NCBI GenBank assembly: GCA_028622995.1
Contig: JAJQJQ010000049.1
Location: 248,001-312,000, forward strand
Length of the DNA: 64,000 nt
Direction: 5' to 3'
Source: Panagrolaimus kolymaensis
Taxonomy: Eukaryota > Nematoda > Chromadorea > Rhabditida > Panagrolaimidae
Part shown: positions 1 through 11,650 of the stretch, in pieces
Numbering within the stretch: position 1 is the first letter of the stretch
Layout of the letters: every line of letters begins with the position of its first letter
Position numbers and translations under genes: made by a program
Notes under the pieces: model-generated
Databases searched by the model: none
Seen by the model: only the letters and a program-made list of their open reading frames with translations
Told to the model about the DNA's origin: nothing

Positions 1-355
1 GCTCTTCTTATTCCTTGTTATTATAAAAAAATTAATTTCAAGTAAACAAAGAGACAAAATAAAACCAAAAAACGTGAAGCGATAAAAACGCGTTTGAGAT
101 AATTTCCAGCCAAACAAATTTCTATTCCTTGGATTATTTGTGGTCAAAGTTATCCTACATTTTTAAATAAATCTTTACACTTTTTTATTTCTTTTATTTT
201 ACTTTCATTTGCTTCTTTTCATTTCAGAGATTATCATGCATAATTAGAAGAAAAAATAGAATACATTTATTTATGCACTTGCTTTTTACTCTTCTCCCTC
301 TTTCTTTGAAGGCAAAAAAAAACTATTTTTAAGTGTCCATTTTCAATATCCAGAA
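1..355 (+). repeat. Left copy of a ~360-bp inverted repeat (SINE-like body)
   Basis: Base by base this stretch is the reverse complement of 4908-5281, with only scattered substitutions and small indels. Shared landmarks include GTGAAGCGATAAAA, AATTTCCAGCCAAACAAATTT, TGGTCAAAGTTATCC and TTTCAGAGATTATCATGCAT. The window begins inside the repeat, so its left end is not visible. In the other copy the tRNA-like sequence lies just outside what corresponds to this edge. No coding sequence is seen in it. Confidence 0.85.
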
Positions 356-512
356 AAACCGATAATTAATTCTTCCACAATCGCGGAATTTTGTTTAAAA
401 AAATTAAAATAAAAAATATAGCAAAAAAATCAAATTTATTTATTAACAAGAAAATTGGTTTTGAGCATTATTAAAAACCCTAAATAATTATACAAATTAT
501 AAAATTTTTTAA

Positions 513-2531
513 CTAAAAATTCTTAATTAACGATTGATGAATTTCATTATCATCTCTTAAACTTCCTGGGTTACTGCTGCTTGGATTATATGAAACAAAA
601 GTTTCCGAGGTTGTTGAAATTCTCATTTGCCTCGTTGGTTTAAGTTCGATTGATTCATAAATTTCATTATTTCCATTATTTTCATTATTTATATTTGAGT
701 TTGCTGCATTTTCATTGGAGGAATTTGAATTATTTCTTGAACCTCCTCCTCCGCCACTTCCAAAAACTCTAATATTTATTATATCATCATCATCTTCTTC
801 AGGATCCCAACTTAAATCTTCTGAAGGTATATCTCTCCATTTAGAATATCTTTTTTTCGATGATGAATTTGGAAGTAATAAATAACAACTTAAATTTCCA
901 CCATAACAAAATGCTAAACATCCCGCACTTAGCAAAACGATCATAGAAATGAGTAATAAAGTTTGTAAAAATGTCCAACTTGTGGAAGTTGAGGATAAAT
1001 GTGAAATTAAATCAGCACTTGATGGAACTAAAAAATTATACATACATATTTTTGTAAGAAAAAAAGAAGAAAATAATTTTGCTGCAGTTTTGTCGAACAA
1101 AAAAGTTATATTTTCCGAATTGAATTTTTAACTAAAACCTTTATAATTAATTTTAGTGTCAAAAATTATGAGCTTTTTTTATTTTTAAATTAGTTTTGGT
1201 GCCGAGAGCCGTTATAAAAGTTTTTTAATTGTTTTTATTTAGTAGATATGGGTTTTGAATATTTTATAGGTGATAGTAAATAAATAATAAAACTCTTACT
1301 TTCACATAAAACACCTTGATATAATGAAGGGCATAAGCAACGTTGAAAACTATCTTTTATTGTAATACAAAGTCCACCATTATGACATGGATTATTTGAG
1401 CATGTTGGATAAGTTGCTAAAAAAATATATGATATAACAATTTTTATTTTATTTCGCTAAAAACCTTTTATTTCTTCTTTTTTTGTTTAACTAAGGATTT
1501 TTTTAAACTCCAGAATTTTTTCCAAAATAAAATTATCCATAAATTATTTTTTATTCGTCTTTTCTCGAACTAGGAAACGAGCAATTTAAAGCTAAACTTT
1601 GGAAACTAGGAAACTGACTAAAAAATAAAGTAGTGCTATTGTTGTTTGTGACAGACAACATAATAGCCGCTTATATTTAAAAAAAAGAAATTATGTCTCT
1701 CGAGAATAAATCTAAATCTCTATAACAATAGCTAGGAAATTATTTATATCATGATTCATGAACCTTAAAATTCGAAAATAGCAGCAACAGTGCTTTTTAA
1801 AATGCCCATCGTTATGAAACTCCAAAAACATAGATATCGACTGCTATTTTTAAACTTTTTTTTAGTTGGATCCCAGGATTTGGCGATGGTGCTTTTATTT
1901 CTTAAAGCTTCCCCCATTATTGTTTTCAATTCCAGGAATAAAACTTACATAAATTTGTTAAAGGCACACAATTAGAAATTTCAGGAAAGCATAAAGAACC
2001 CGCTTCACAAATTATTGATGTACAATTATTTTCTACCTGAAAGAAATAAAAAAATCTTTTAAGCTTTTTTGTTTTTATTTATTCAAGCAAAACGCAAAAA
2101 AAAAAAAAGAAGCAAGAAATGAAGCAGAAAATTAGAATCTTTAAAAGCCTTTAAGAATGAAGACTTACTTGAAATTGACAATGTTCACCCGAAAATGTCG
2201 AAAGACACATACAAAAATAACCATGGGTTGTGGAATTTGTTTTGACACATGCTCCATCATTCCAACATGGATATGCATCACAAACACTACCTTCTGAAAA
2301 GTATTAAAAAATTATGATGCTGCAACGGAAAAATAATAAAAAAATATTTATTTTTTTTTCCGAGAAAAATAAAAATAAAAATTTGTTCGATATTTTTTGC
2401 TGGAATCTCGAGCTTTTGAAGATTTGTCACATTTCAAAAAAATCAAACTTACCATAAACTAATTTGGATGAAACACCAGCATTAATTATTTCTGTTAAAC
2501 TTTGTATTGAAAAATCATCTAATGGCGGCAT
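513..2531 (-). CDS. EGF-repeat single-pass membrane protein
   Basis: Five exons join in phase: 2453-2531, 2169-2293, 1949-2036, 1300-1416 and 513-1081, giving about 325 aa. The second exon encodes a six-cysteine EGF module (C-x3-PC-WNDGAC...FCMCLSTFSGEHC). The third holds a partial cysteine cluster. The fourth holds a second EGF module (CSNNPCHNGGLC...CLCPSLYQGVLC). The last exon has a hydrophobic segment (LLISMIVLLSAGCLAF), then an acidic, Gly/Ser/Asn-rich cytoplasmic-type tail. It therefore looks like a surface protein with extracellular EGF modules. No signal peptide is visible at the chosen start (MPPLDDFS, stop codon upstream in frame). A small exon at about 2735-2774 (MSIDEKK) with a GTATG donor could be an alternative 5' end. 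The last acceptor (CTGCAG at 1082-1087) is inferred because the nearer TTTTAG leads to a stop. I cannot assign an ortholog. Confidence 0.7.
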
Positions 2532-4769
2532 TTGAATTTATAAATAAATAAATGCCAAAAAAACTAAATAACTAAACTGAAACCAATAAAAAAAATTAAA
2601 AAAAAAGTTTAAATTTAAAAAAATATTGGTTCACAAAAAAATGCGTCTCAAAACGGATAAATAAAAAAAATAGATTATGCATTTCAAACGAAAATTAAAT
2701 TATAACAAAAAAAATTCATAAATAAAATTCATACTTCTTTCATTTTTTTTCTTCTCATCGATGCTCATTTTTTAAATTGGTTTAAAAAAGATACTTATTT
2801 AAAAATGGAGGAAGCATTTTGAAAAATAAAACTTTTTAAACGCTGTTTCGCCGAGAAAAAAAAAAATAAATATATTGAAAAAAAGCCGAGAAACAGGTGG
2901 CAGCGGCCACTTTTCGAAAAAGAGGAATAAAGCAAAGCAAAAGTGAAAGAAAAATGTTTAGCATCGCTTTTTTCTCGTCTGCTTTTAAACAAATTTTTTT
3001 TTCAAAGCTTGTGGTTGGTCAAAATCAAAGAGGATAAAAGATTTTTTTAGAAAAAAAAAGTGACAGAAAACTTATGTTATTCGTCAAAAAAAGAGTCAAA
3101 TAATCAAAAAAAATATCGAAAGTCAGACAGACATATTTCTATTTGTGGCTGTGGCAAATCAAAATGGCTGCTTTTTATGTTTTAATCGAGATTTTGTGTC
3201 AAAATGAAAGTGCATTAAAGAAGACGTTTCATAAGATTGATTATCTATCTATTTAAAAAAGAATGTTCGAATAAAAATAAATGCTTTAGTTTTTAGTAAA
3301 AAAAAATACAGTAAACTTTTTAGAGTTTTGTTATTAAAAATATTATTATCAAGATCTGAATTTTTCAATGTATTTATGTAAAAATGAAAATTAGAAAACT
3401 CCGATTTCTGATATTTATCCAAAAAATTAATTTAGATAAAAACTTTAACATTAAATTTTTAATAATTACAAATTTAACTTTATTATCAAAAATTTGATGG
3501 CGGGAATTAAACTACAAATTTTTTTTGACAGTTTTAGTTTGAATACCTAAAAAGATTAACGATCGAAAAACAAAAACAAAAACGTAAATTGATAACTAAA
3601 TTTTAAGTTTGCTGACATTTAAAAAAGTATCAAAATTTAGTTAAAGAAAAAATATTAAAATTATCTAAATGGTGAAAGGACACTCGAGGGGGGAAACAAA
3701 ATTTTAACATTTTTAATAATTTTTTTTAAAATCTGGCTCCTCAAAAAACTTAATTCTTTTATTTAGAATATTTTCTTGTTTTAAACTTTCTACGATTCTT
3801 CAAAAAAATCATTGAGAAAAAAATGCACCTCGACTGCCAACAAGAAAAAAAAACATTAGATAAACAAACATTCCTGACCACCAGCAACAATTCAATCCAG
3901 TCGAGTCCAGCCCATTTGCTTTTTGCTACCAGCACTTTTCTCTTCATTTCATTTTTGGCATCATCTCAACGACGTCCTCTTCTTCAAAAATATTCCGCCT
4001 CTATTTTAAGTCATTGAGAAACGAAGCAAGAATAAAACTTTTTTGAAGAAAAAAAGAGGGGTCTTTTACTTAAAATGGAAGAAAAAAGCATCGTCTTCTC
4101 GTCGAGCCTCTTTATACCAATGTTTTTGTGGTTGTTGTTGTCAGTTGTCATAACACACAGAAATAAGAATAAGAAAAAAAAGAAGAGACATATATTTTTT
4201 GCTTTTCTTTATTTATTTTTTCTTCTTTAAATGCATCCGTAAAAAAAATTTTGAAAGAAAAAAGAAGTTTTTTTTATTTTTATTTCTTTCTCCCAATAAA
4301 AAAAAGAAGCTAAACTTCTTCCATATAGAATGAAAATAACATTTAATTTTTTTGAAAAACCCACCACAAAAAAAAATAAAAGAAAAAACAAAAAAGTTTT
4401 GGAAGATGAAAGAGAATAAATAAAATAAAATAAAGTAGATACTTGAAATTGAAAAAATGACCTTTTTAAAAAAATTTTTATAACCAACGAAAAGGAAAGA
4501 TATCAAAATGTGGAAGGTCAAAAAAAAAGAAATAAAGTTTCAACAAAATTTAAAATTTGTAAAAAAAAATGCCTTAAAATATTTTATTCAAATTTGCAAA
4601 AAAAAAACTTCAAAAGTGGAAGAAAAATGACCCTTCAAAAACGGTAAACTCTCCCATAATGAAAAAAAAGACAGTAACTATAAACATTTTATTTTGTCAT
4701 TTTTTTTAATTACTGTAGATTTTATAATTATTATAATTTTATTATGTAGAATCCAAATATTTTAGTATA
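2532..4769. other. Non-coding, A/T-rich stretch
   Basis: It consists of homopolymer A and T runs with many stops in all frames. Apart from a possible 5' exon of the EGF gene near 2735-2774 (minus), I see no supported gene. The open frames at 3759-4017 and 4213-4521 are low-complexity Lys/Phe strings. Confidence 0.6.
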
Positions 4770-4808
4770 ATGAGCGAGGAGGCAGACAAGTCCAGAAGTC
4801 CAGGAAAA
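4770..4808 (+). CDS. Possible first coding exon (orphan)
   Basis: An ATG followed by 13 codons (MSEEADKSRSPGK) ends exactly at a canonical GTAAGTG donor. It is preceded by two acceptor-like sites (TTATGTAG, ATTTTAG) within 25 nt. Its base composition is clearly richer in G and C than its surroundings, and the peptide is hydrophilic and acidic/basic like a real N-terminus. I found no downstream exon on this strand, so it may belong to a gene with a long first intron or be a remnant. Confidence 0.3.
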
Positions 4809-4907
4809 GTAAGTGAAAAGTATTATAAAAGAGAGAAAAAATCTTTCAAGTCAGTCGTCAACTTAACTATTTTTAAAAAGCTTTACTTTTTTTTAAAGTA
4901 GGCTTTG

Positions 4908-5281
4908 AATTGAATATTGAAAAAGGACACTTAAAAAAAAGTTTTTTATGCCTTCAAAGAAAAAAAAAGAGAGATGGAGAAGTGGGAAGAAGCAAGTGCA
5001 TAAGTAAATGTATTCCATTTTTTCTTCTAATTATGCATGATAATCTCTGAAATGAAAAGAAGCAAATGGAAAAGTAAAACAAAACCAAAGTATTTTTTAT
5101 AAATGTAAAGATTTATATAAAAATGTCGGATAACTTTGACCACAAATAATCCAAGGAATGAAATTTGTTTGGCTGGAAATTATCTCAAACGCGTTTTATC
5201 GCTTCACGTTTTTTGGTTTTATTTTGGCTCTTTGTTTACTTGAAATTAATTTTTTTTATAATAACAAGGAATAAGAAGAGC
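4908..5281 (-). repeat. Right copy of the ~360-bp inverted repeat (SINE-like body)
   Basis: Read on the minus strand it matches 1-355 nearly base for base, including the ATTAATTTCAAGTAAACAAAG start and the AAGTGTCC...TTTTCAATAT end. It is immediately preceded on the same strand by a tRNA-like sequence at 5290-5366, so head plus body would make a unit of about 460 bp. The two copies face each other in inverted orientation about 4.5 kb apart. Confidence 0.85.
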
Positions 5282-5289
5282 CTTTTTTC

Positions 5290-5366
5290 GAGGAGTGATG
5301 AAACGAACTCATGCCGTTTGGAGTGAAAGACATGGAAACTATCCACTGCGCTATATTAACAAAGGG
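5290..5366 (-). other. Degenerate tRNA-like sequence (possible SINE head)
   Basis: The minus strand shows TAGCGCAGTGGATAG, a good match to a Pol III A box. About 30 nt later comes GGCATGAGTTCGTTTCATC, a damaged B box. The loop between them reads CTTTCAC, which would place TTC at the anticodon position. The acceptor and anticodon stems do not pair properly, so it is not a functional tRNA. Its position next to the repeat body at 4908-5281 suggests a tRNA-derived element. Confidence 0.45.
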
Positions 5367-6056
5367 GTAAAATGCAAAGAAAAAAAGAGAGAGAGGGTTC
5401 AAAAAGGCCAAGGCAAAATATAAAAGTTTTAAATAAATCTTTAAATATTTTTATTTTATTCCTTGAGTCGAATTATTTTCATAAAAATTACTTAAGCTTC
5501 CATTTTTTTTTCTATGTTTTAAAGCAAAATAAATTTTAAGATTTTATTTTATTGGAAGACGAGACCAATAATTACAAAATTTTCTTCTTTTTTAAAATAA
5601 GTTTAAGGTATTGGATTCTTTGACCTTTGTTGATTTGTAAAAAATATTTCTTTTTTATTTACAAAAAAAAGTTCGAATTCCCAAAAGGGAATGTATTTAT
5701 TTTTTTAAACAAATTTTCTTTGTTGTTGCCTAAACTTTGACTTTGTAGTTTCAAAAATAAAGCTTTTTTTTTCTTCCAAAAAAGTGTGACTATTTTGTTT
5801 TCAATTGTGTGCTTAAAGAAAATAAGTTCCTTTATCTACAATTTTTTATCTCATCAAAAAAATAATACTGTATTTTACTTTGCCGCTGAGGTGGACATAA
5901 AACACACGCACCATGGAAATAAATAATAAAATCTTAAAACCTCGTGAGAAACTCTTGGCTTTTTTTATTATCAATTTTACCCTTATGTTTTTTGTTTGTT
6001 TTTATTTTTGAGAATTAAAACTTTAGATAACAAAAAAAGTAAAAAAAGTAATTTAC

Positions 6057-7012
6057 CTCAATAATGCATGGAATTCCATCCACCGTTAAATTCAAATACC
6101 ATAAATCTGGATATTGGACATGCTTTTCAAATTTATCTGCTGCAGCACATAATTTATCGAACTGAAAAAAAGGATTTTAATTAACATAAAAAACTTTAAT
6201 TAAAAATAAATAATTTTTTTCCCACTGTGAAAACTTGTTATTTTGTAAAAAAATCTTATAAGCAAAGATGAGTCAAAATTATTATTTTTAGATGCAAAAA
6301 AACTTTTTTGAAAAACAAAAATATTTTTCAAATTTGTAATCAAAAAAAATATGTGGGTGTAAAACTATTTCCTTAACATTTTAACGGTTTCGAGCCAAAA
6401 AATGAGGAAGCAACATCGTAGAAAAAAAATACAGTGCAGTGACTCAAAAAAGATGAGGAGGGTGCTGCTCCACACCTTTGTTTTTTTAAAGGCCATGGAC
6501 GGACAGAATTCCAAAGGTCGCCGCCACTTTTACATTTTTTTTTGTTTGCATTTACTAAATGACATGGCTTTAAACAAACAAGAAAAAAGAAACTTTTGAG
6601 GATGTTTGAATTTTACCAAAAAATGGGAGAATTTTAGGCAAAAGTTTGACTTTCGTCACGTAACCAAAACTTTAGGAAAGCAGCTTTATATGAATTTTTT
6701 TAATAATTTTCATTTAAAATTAATTCAGAATTTAATTCGGTCAAATAAAGCAAAACTCTTTGAAAAAAAAAATTGTTTTCGTTGCAGAATTATTTTTTAT
6801 GACAGTAACTCAAATTTGCTATTTATTGTTAATTATGAATTACTCTCCTTTTTTAAATTGCTTTTCTAAAGAAAATCATTTTTTTAAATATGAAAAAAAC
6901 TTACTAATGAAGCTTTATGATGTGAACCAAGAAATAATAATTTATATTCAATAGCCTTTGGTTGAGGTGCAGCTGACGAAGCAACTGGGGAATCAGGCTT
7001 TTCAAAACTCAT
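6057..7012 (-). CDS. 5' exons of a possible small-GTPase-like gene (incomplete)
   Basis: Two exons join in phase (6905-7012 and 6057-6161, donors GTAAGT and GTAAAT), giving 71 residues from MSFEKPDS to DGIPCIIE. The stretch YKLLFLGS followed by a helix, and later DLWYLNLTVDGIPCIIE, resembles the first strand/P-loop and the second and third strands of Ras-type GTPases. However, the P-loop reads GSHHKASL, without the Gly-Lys-Ser/Thr signature. If it is GTPase-derived, nucleotide binding would be doubtful. No following exon was found on the minus strand before the EGF gene, so the gene continues across a long intron or is broken. The GTPase similarity is an inference. Confidence 0.4.
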
Positions 7013-8090
7013 ATTTTTATTTAAATAAACCACCGTTTAATAATAACAAAATTAATAATAATAATAAACCAGTTTCTTGTAAAATGTTTTTCACCGGAAA
7101 AAATGATTTCACTGAGTTATTTTTATCTGAAAAAATAAAAAAAATAAGTTGAAAAAAACTTTAATCTATTATAAGTTGTTGGTCGGCTGCTTTTTTTGCA
7201 AGCAACGGCCACAACAACAAAGCAATTATCTCTTTTTTTACTCTCGCTCGGTCGCTAGCTTATATGCTTTTATATTTTCACGTAGGACAAAAAAAACACG
7301 GATAAAATAGTTGGATACTACAAACATTTTTTTCTTGACGTAAGAAAAAAAAAGTTTTAAAAACACGAGATTCATCTTCTTTGAGTTTTCAAGTGAGTTC
7401 ACTACCTCTTCCATCGAGAGAGAAAGAATGTGGCAGAAAGGAGGAGAGACAAAAAGCTTTTAGGAAGGAAGGCAGGTAAAAAACCTTAGAAAAAAAATAT
7501 ATGTAAAAAACTGACACGCGAAAGGTACAAAAACTTTTTCTTTCTTTTATTTTTTCTTTTTTAAATGAAGACATAATAACTATTTTTTTACTTCTTCTTC
7601 TCCTTCCACACCACTGCTGTGGCCTGTCACTGATATAAATTTTAAAAAAAAGAATGAAAGCCATGTGGCTTGGCTTTTATAAGAAGAAAAAAAATGGTAA
7701 AGAAGAAGCCAAAACCGATAAGAAAAAAAAAATGGAAAGGACAACCTCTTTCAACAACAAAAAAATAAAATTTGCTAATAAACATTTTTATAGTAAAATA
7801 AAAAAATATGTATTATTGAAAAAAATTTATGGGAAAGAATGGAAGACAAAAATAAGTTTTTTGAGTTGAAAAAGAATAAAATATAAAAATATAAAAAAAG
7901 GTCAGGCTTCTTTTTTTTGCAAAAAAAAAATATAAAAATGATGGAAAAAGGAAGTAAAGAAAGAATGAGAGGTGTGGCGCACAAAAAAAAGAGAAGGTTT
8001 ATGGCACCTTCTTGTGTTTATAAGAAGTTGAAGTTGAAAAAAAGGGAGGAGATAAAAAGTCCAAAGCACAGGTGAGATAAAAAAAAGTTA

Positions 8091-8155
8091 ATGAGAGTAA
8101 ACAAAACTTTCGAAATATTGCATAACATTGGTTACTATCATTTAATGATAGTAAT
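8091..8155 (+). repeat. Short dispersed element, copy 1
   Basis: It begins ATGAGAGTAA and ends TTACTATCAT, with GAAATATTGCATAACATTG between. The sequence after it (TTAATGATAGTAATGATAATTTAACAATA) repeats the end motif. The internal TATTGCATAA is shared with the copy at 10733. Confidence 0.6.
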
Positions 8156-9842
8156 GATAATTTAACAATAATCCTCAAAATATTATTAATATCAATTTTT
8201 TAAAGTAGTTCTTTCTTGTAAGCGAATATAATTAACTTTTTATTTTTACATAAATAGTAATTTTTTGATGAAAGTAAAAATTCTATTTTAACAAAAAAGC
8301 TTCCATTTTTAAATCTTTATATCAAAAATCGCTACTTTATAATTTTGTAAACAAAAAAAAACAAATGTCAAAGCACCTTAATTTTATTTAAAACTAATAA
8401 ATCTTATTTTTACATTTTCTCCCTAATTTGTTTAACCTTTTAACATTTTTACTTTTAAAAAAACTAAAAAAACTCCCACAATCTTTCATCATTATTATGG
8501 ACAACATCAAATGGGAAGTACACAAATTACGGGCATACAACATCATTGCCACATTTATATTATTTACCAATAAATTAAATTAAATAAATTTATTTTTTAT
8601 TTTTTTACAACTATAAAAAATAAATAAATTTTATAACTCAAATTTCTTCACACTTTTTTTTTCTTTGAAAGCCACACCTCAAAAAAAGAAAAGTTCATGG
8701 ACTTTGAAATTTAAAGCCAAGGTTAACTCTTCTTTTTTTCCATGAAGCCGAAGCACAAAAAATGAGGCAACAAAAACCACAAAAAAAGCAAAGCATTTTT
8801 ATAAACGTGTCTATGATGATGATGAATATTATTTTATTTTATATAAAAAAATTTTTTTGCACCAAAAACTAAAAAATTTCTTTTTAAAGAACAGCAAAGA
8901 GAAAAGTGATTCATTTTTCAAATTTTTCAAAAAAATATTAAACCATCCTCTTTTTTTTGTGGTTGTTGGATTGAATCGAAGAAATTTTTTAAAGTTTTTT
9001 TTATATTTATTTGTGTGTTGTTTGTATTTAGTTTTATCAAACAACGCAAACAGAATAAAAAAAATATAATATTTTTTTTAAAAACTTGGCGATGCAGTAT
9101 AGTGAATTGGTTAGTGGAAAAAAAGCTGGCGATAATAATGCGCATGATTCACGATGAAAGATAAAAGTTTTTAAAAAGCCTCACGTCATTGATTAGAAGA
9201 AAATGAAGGTGAAGAAAGGTGGTTGGTTGATAAAACAAAAGCAAAAGCATGCTGCAAAAAAGGAAAATAAAAAAAGCGAAAGAATTATATCAAAAAAGGT
9301 GTATTTGTGTGATTTTGCTTTTTTTAGAGTGTTTTGGATGCTCGCTGAATTTTTTTTTATCATTGCAAAAATAAAAATGAAATGAATAGAATTCTACAAT
9401 TTTTGGAAATAAAAGTGACGAGGGTTAAAGGAACAATATAAAAAATTGTGCAAAAAAAAATTTGATGGGTGAGTCAATGAGGTCAAAGTCGCAAGCAAAG
9501 TGAGGGTGAGCCGCTTGATTGTAGTTTAATCAACTGAGGCGCCAATCCATAGATAATAGATTCAACTGTGGTTGAGTTTTAATTATTCGTTGTTATCAAC
9601 TTGAATAGCATTAGAGTGTGTTGAAATAAAATTACAGAGTTTATGTACTTGAATTAATCAAGAAAAGAAAGGAAAGTAAGTAAAAGCAGATAATTATTGT
9701 CATTTTTGAGTTACTATCAATAAAAAATACTTGAAGTGGAAACAAGCGTATCAACAGCGAAAAAGCTATTTTCATCCAATAATAGCAAAAACAAGAAAAA
9801 CATGGGTGTGTTTTTAAAAAAAAGTCTTAAAATATCTCTGTA

Positions 9843-9900
9843 CCTCATTGATAGTAATAAAATATATAAAATTATTACCCATTCTGAGTTACTCTCATTA
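9843..9900 (-). repeat. Short dispersed element, copy 2
   Basis: On the plus strand it runs from CATTGATAGTAAT to GAGTTACTCTCATT. The spacing of the two conserved ends matches the other copies, though the interior has diverged. Confidence 0.45.
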
Positions 9901-10003
9901 GGAGTTAATTCAAGCGGAAGCGTAAAGAAAATGTGATACATATTTATTCAAAAATAGAAAAAATTTTGGTTAAAAAAAAATAGCAAGAAGCAAAAAAATT
10001 TTT

Positions 10004-10058
10004 ATGGCTTCTGGAACTCATGCGTTGGAAGTCGCAAGTTACGATCCCTGGGGTTTTC
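10004..10058 (+). other. tRNA-like relic (3' half)
   Basis: An ACTCATGCG segment with CAT at the anticodon position is followed by GTCGCAAGTTACGATCCCTGGGG, resembling the variable loop, T arm and acceptor of an elongator tRNA-Met. The D arm and 5' acceptor are missing, so this is a fragment. Confidence 0.3.
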
Positions 10059-10732
10059 ATTTAAAAAAAGCCATTTTATAAATAAATTAATTTAAGCCAA
10101 TATTTATTGCAAAAAATGAAAAGAGATATATCTAATAAAGCAAAGGCTTAAAAAATTTTATTCAGTGACTACGGTAAGATTAATAATCCCTTGGGTCTCT
10201 CTCATTCATATTTGGATAAAAAAACAACTTTAACAGCGGAAGCCATAAAAAATCCTCCTTCAATGGAATCTAAATATCCTAATAAATGTCAAATAATAAA
10301 TAAATATATAAGGTTTCCTAAGAAACTTTTAAGAATCAAAAAATAAATTGCTTTCATTCAATCGAAAAACCGTTTTATTTATTTGAGAATTTTTATTTAA
10401 AACGTTTCTATGCAACCAAGAAAAAAAGAGAAAAAAAACAAGAATAACAACCAAAAAATAATTTTTGACTCGAGGCAACGAAGGAAAAAGGAACAACAAA
10501 TACGTTCAAAAAAATAAAATTCTGAAATCATCATCGATGAATAAAATAAATAAATTCCAACAAATAAATATGAAGGAAAAAAATAGGATGAATCAGAGGC
10601 AAATGGTTTAAAAAAAAGAATGCAAAGAAAATATTTTCGATATTCCTCGATAACATTTCGAAACAGGGATTCTTAAAATTGTTTAAAACATTTTTTCATA
10701 ATTCTAAATTCTAAAATGCTTCTCAAAATTAA

Positions 10733-10785
10733 ATGAGAGTAATCAAAAGTTACAAAGTATTGCATAATATTGTTTACTATCATCC
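10733..10785 (+). repeat. Short dispersed element, copy 3
   Basis: ATGAGAGTAATCAAAAG...TATTGCATAATATTG...TTACTATCAT. It is closest to copy 1 and is again followed by an inverted ATAGTAATAAT. Confidence 0.6.
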
Positions 10786-11595
10786 AAGATAGTAATAATT
10801 TTTTTAAATTTTGTTATTATCTTTTTTATAAATTTAGAAAGTGCTTTTTTTCAAATAAAAAAAGAACGCTAGCTTTGAAGTTAATAAAGCTGAAGAGCTT
10901 TGAAAACAAATACCGCCATCACATGAAAAAAAAAAAAAAAAAAATCACAAACACTTGGAAGCTCCACCACACTCAACGAAAAAAGAGAACACCAGACCTC
11001 AGAAAACTCGAAAAAATAAAAAAATAAAATAGAATAACAAAAGCAAGAAAAAGAAAGCGCAAAAAATAAAATTGTTTTTTGAATCATAAATCAAAGTAAT
11101 AAATAGTAAAAGATTTCAAAAATTTCAAAAAAAAGTATGTATGTTTTTGTCACCACAAACAAGCGCGAGTGTAGGTGAGAAAAAAAAAGTTAGAAAAACA
11201 ACATTTTTTTTTTGGTAAATATTGAAATATTTTGTAATACCTTCTTCCTCTTGCCTCCTTCAAGCGAATGCTTGTTTGCTTGTTTTTAGAACTTTGGACT
11301 TTTCCTTTTTTTCAAAAATGACTGAAACGTCAAAATAAAAGCACACAGACAGCGAAGCTATGAATGGGATTTTTGGATGGCTGTTGGTTGGCGGCTACTG
11401 AAACATCCAACAACAACAACCAAAAAAAAAATAGTAAACAAACAACGCATATTTTTTCTCTTTATTTTAGTAAGTTCTGTTTTTTTGGCGAAGAAAAGAG
11501 TTCGTTGAAAAACTACTGCGGTTCTTTAAAAGCCATAATTTACCTTGAAAAAAGTAAAAAACAACAACAAAAGAGGCTTCCTACTGATTTAATAG

Positions 11596-11650
11596 AAATG
11601 ATAGTAATATAAATTCTTCGATATTTTCAAAATTTTGATTACTCTCATTG
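11596..11650 (-). repeat. Short dispersed element, copy 4
   Basis: Inverted orientation: AATGATAGTAATAT...TTTTGATTACTCTCATT. It is followed by GATAGTAATCAAAATTTAACA, which resembles the flank of copy 1. Confidence 0.6.

Noticed and set aside
4213..4521. Overlapping Phe/Ser/Lys-rich open frames
   Set aside because: Low-complexity readings of T- and A-rich DNA, without splice context or similarity.
8503..8590. Short GC-richer frame (MDNIKWEVHKL)
   Set aside because: Only 28 codons, no donor or acceptor, no family match.
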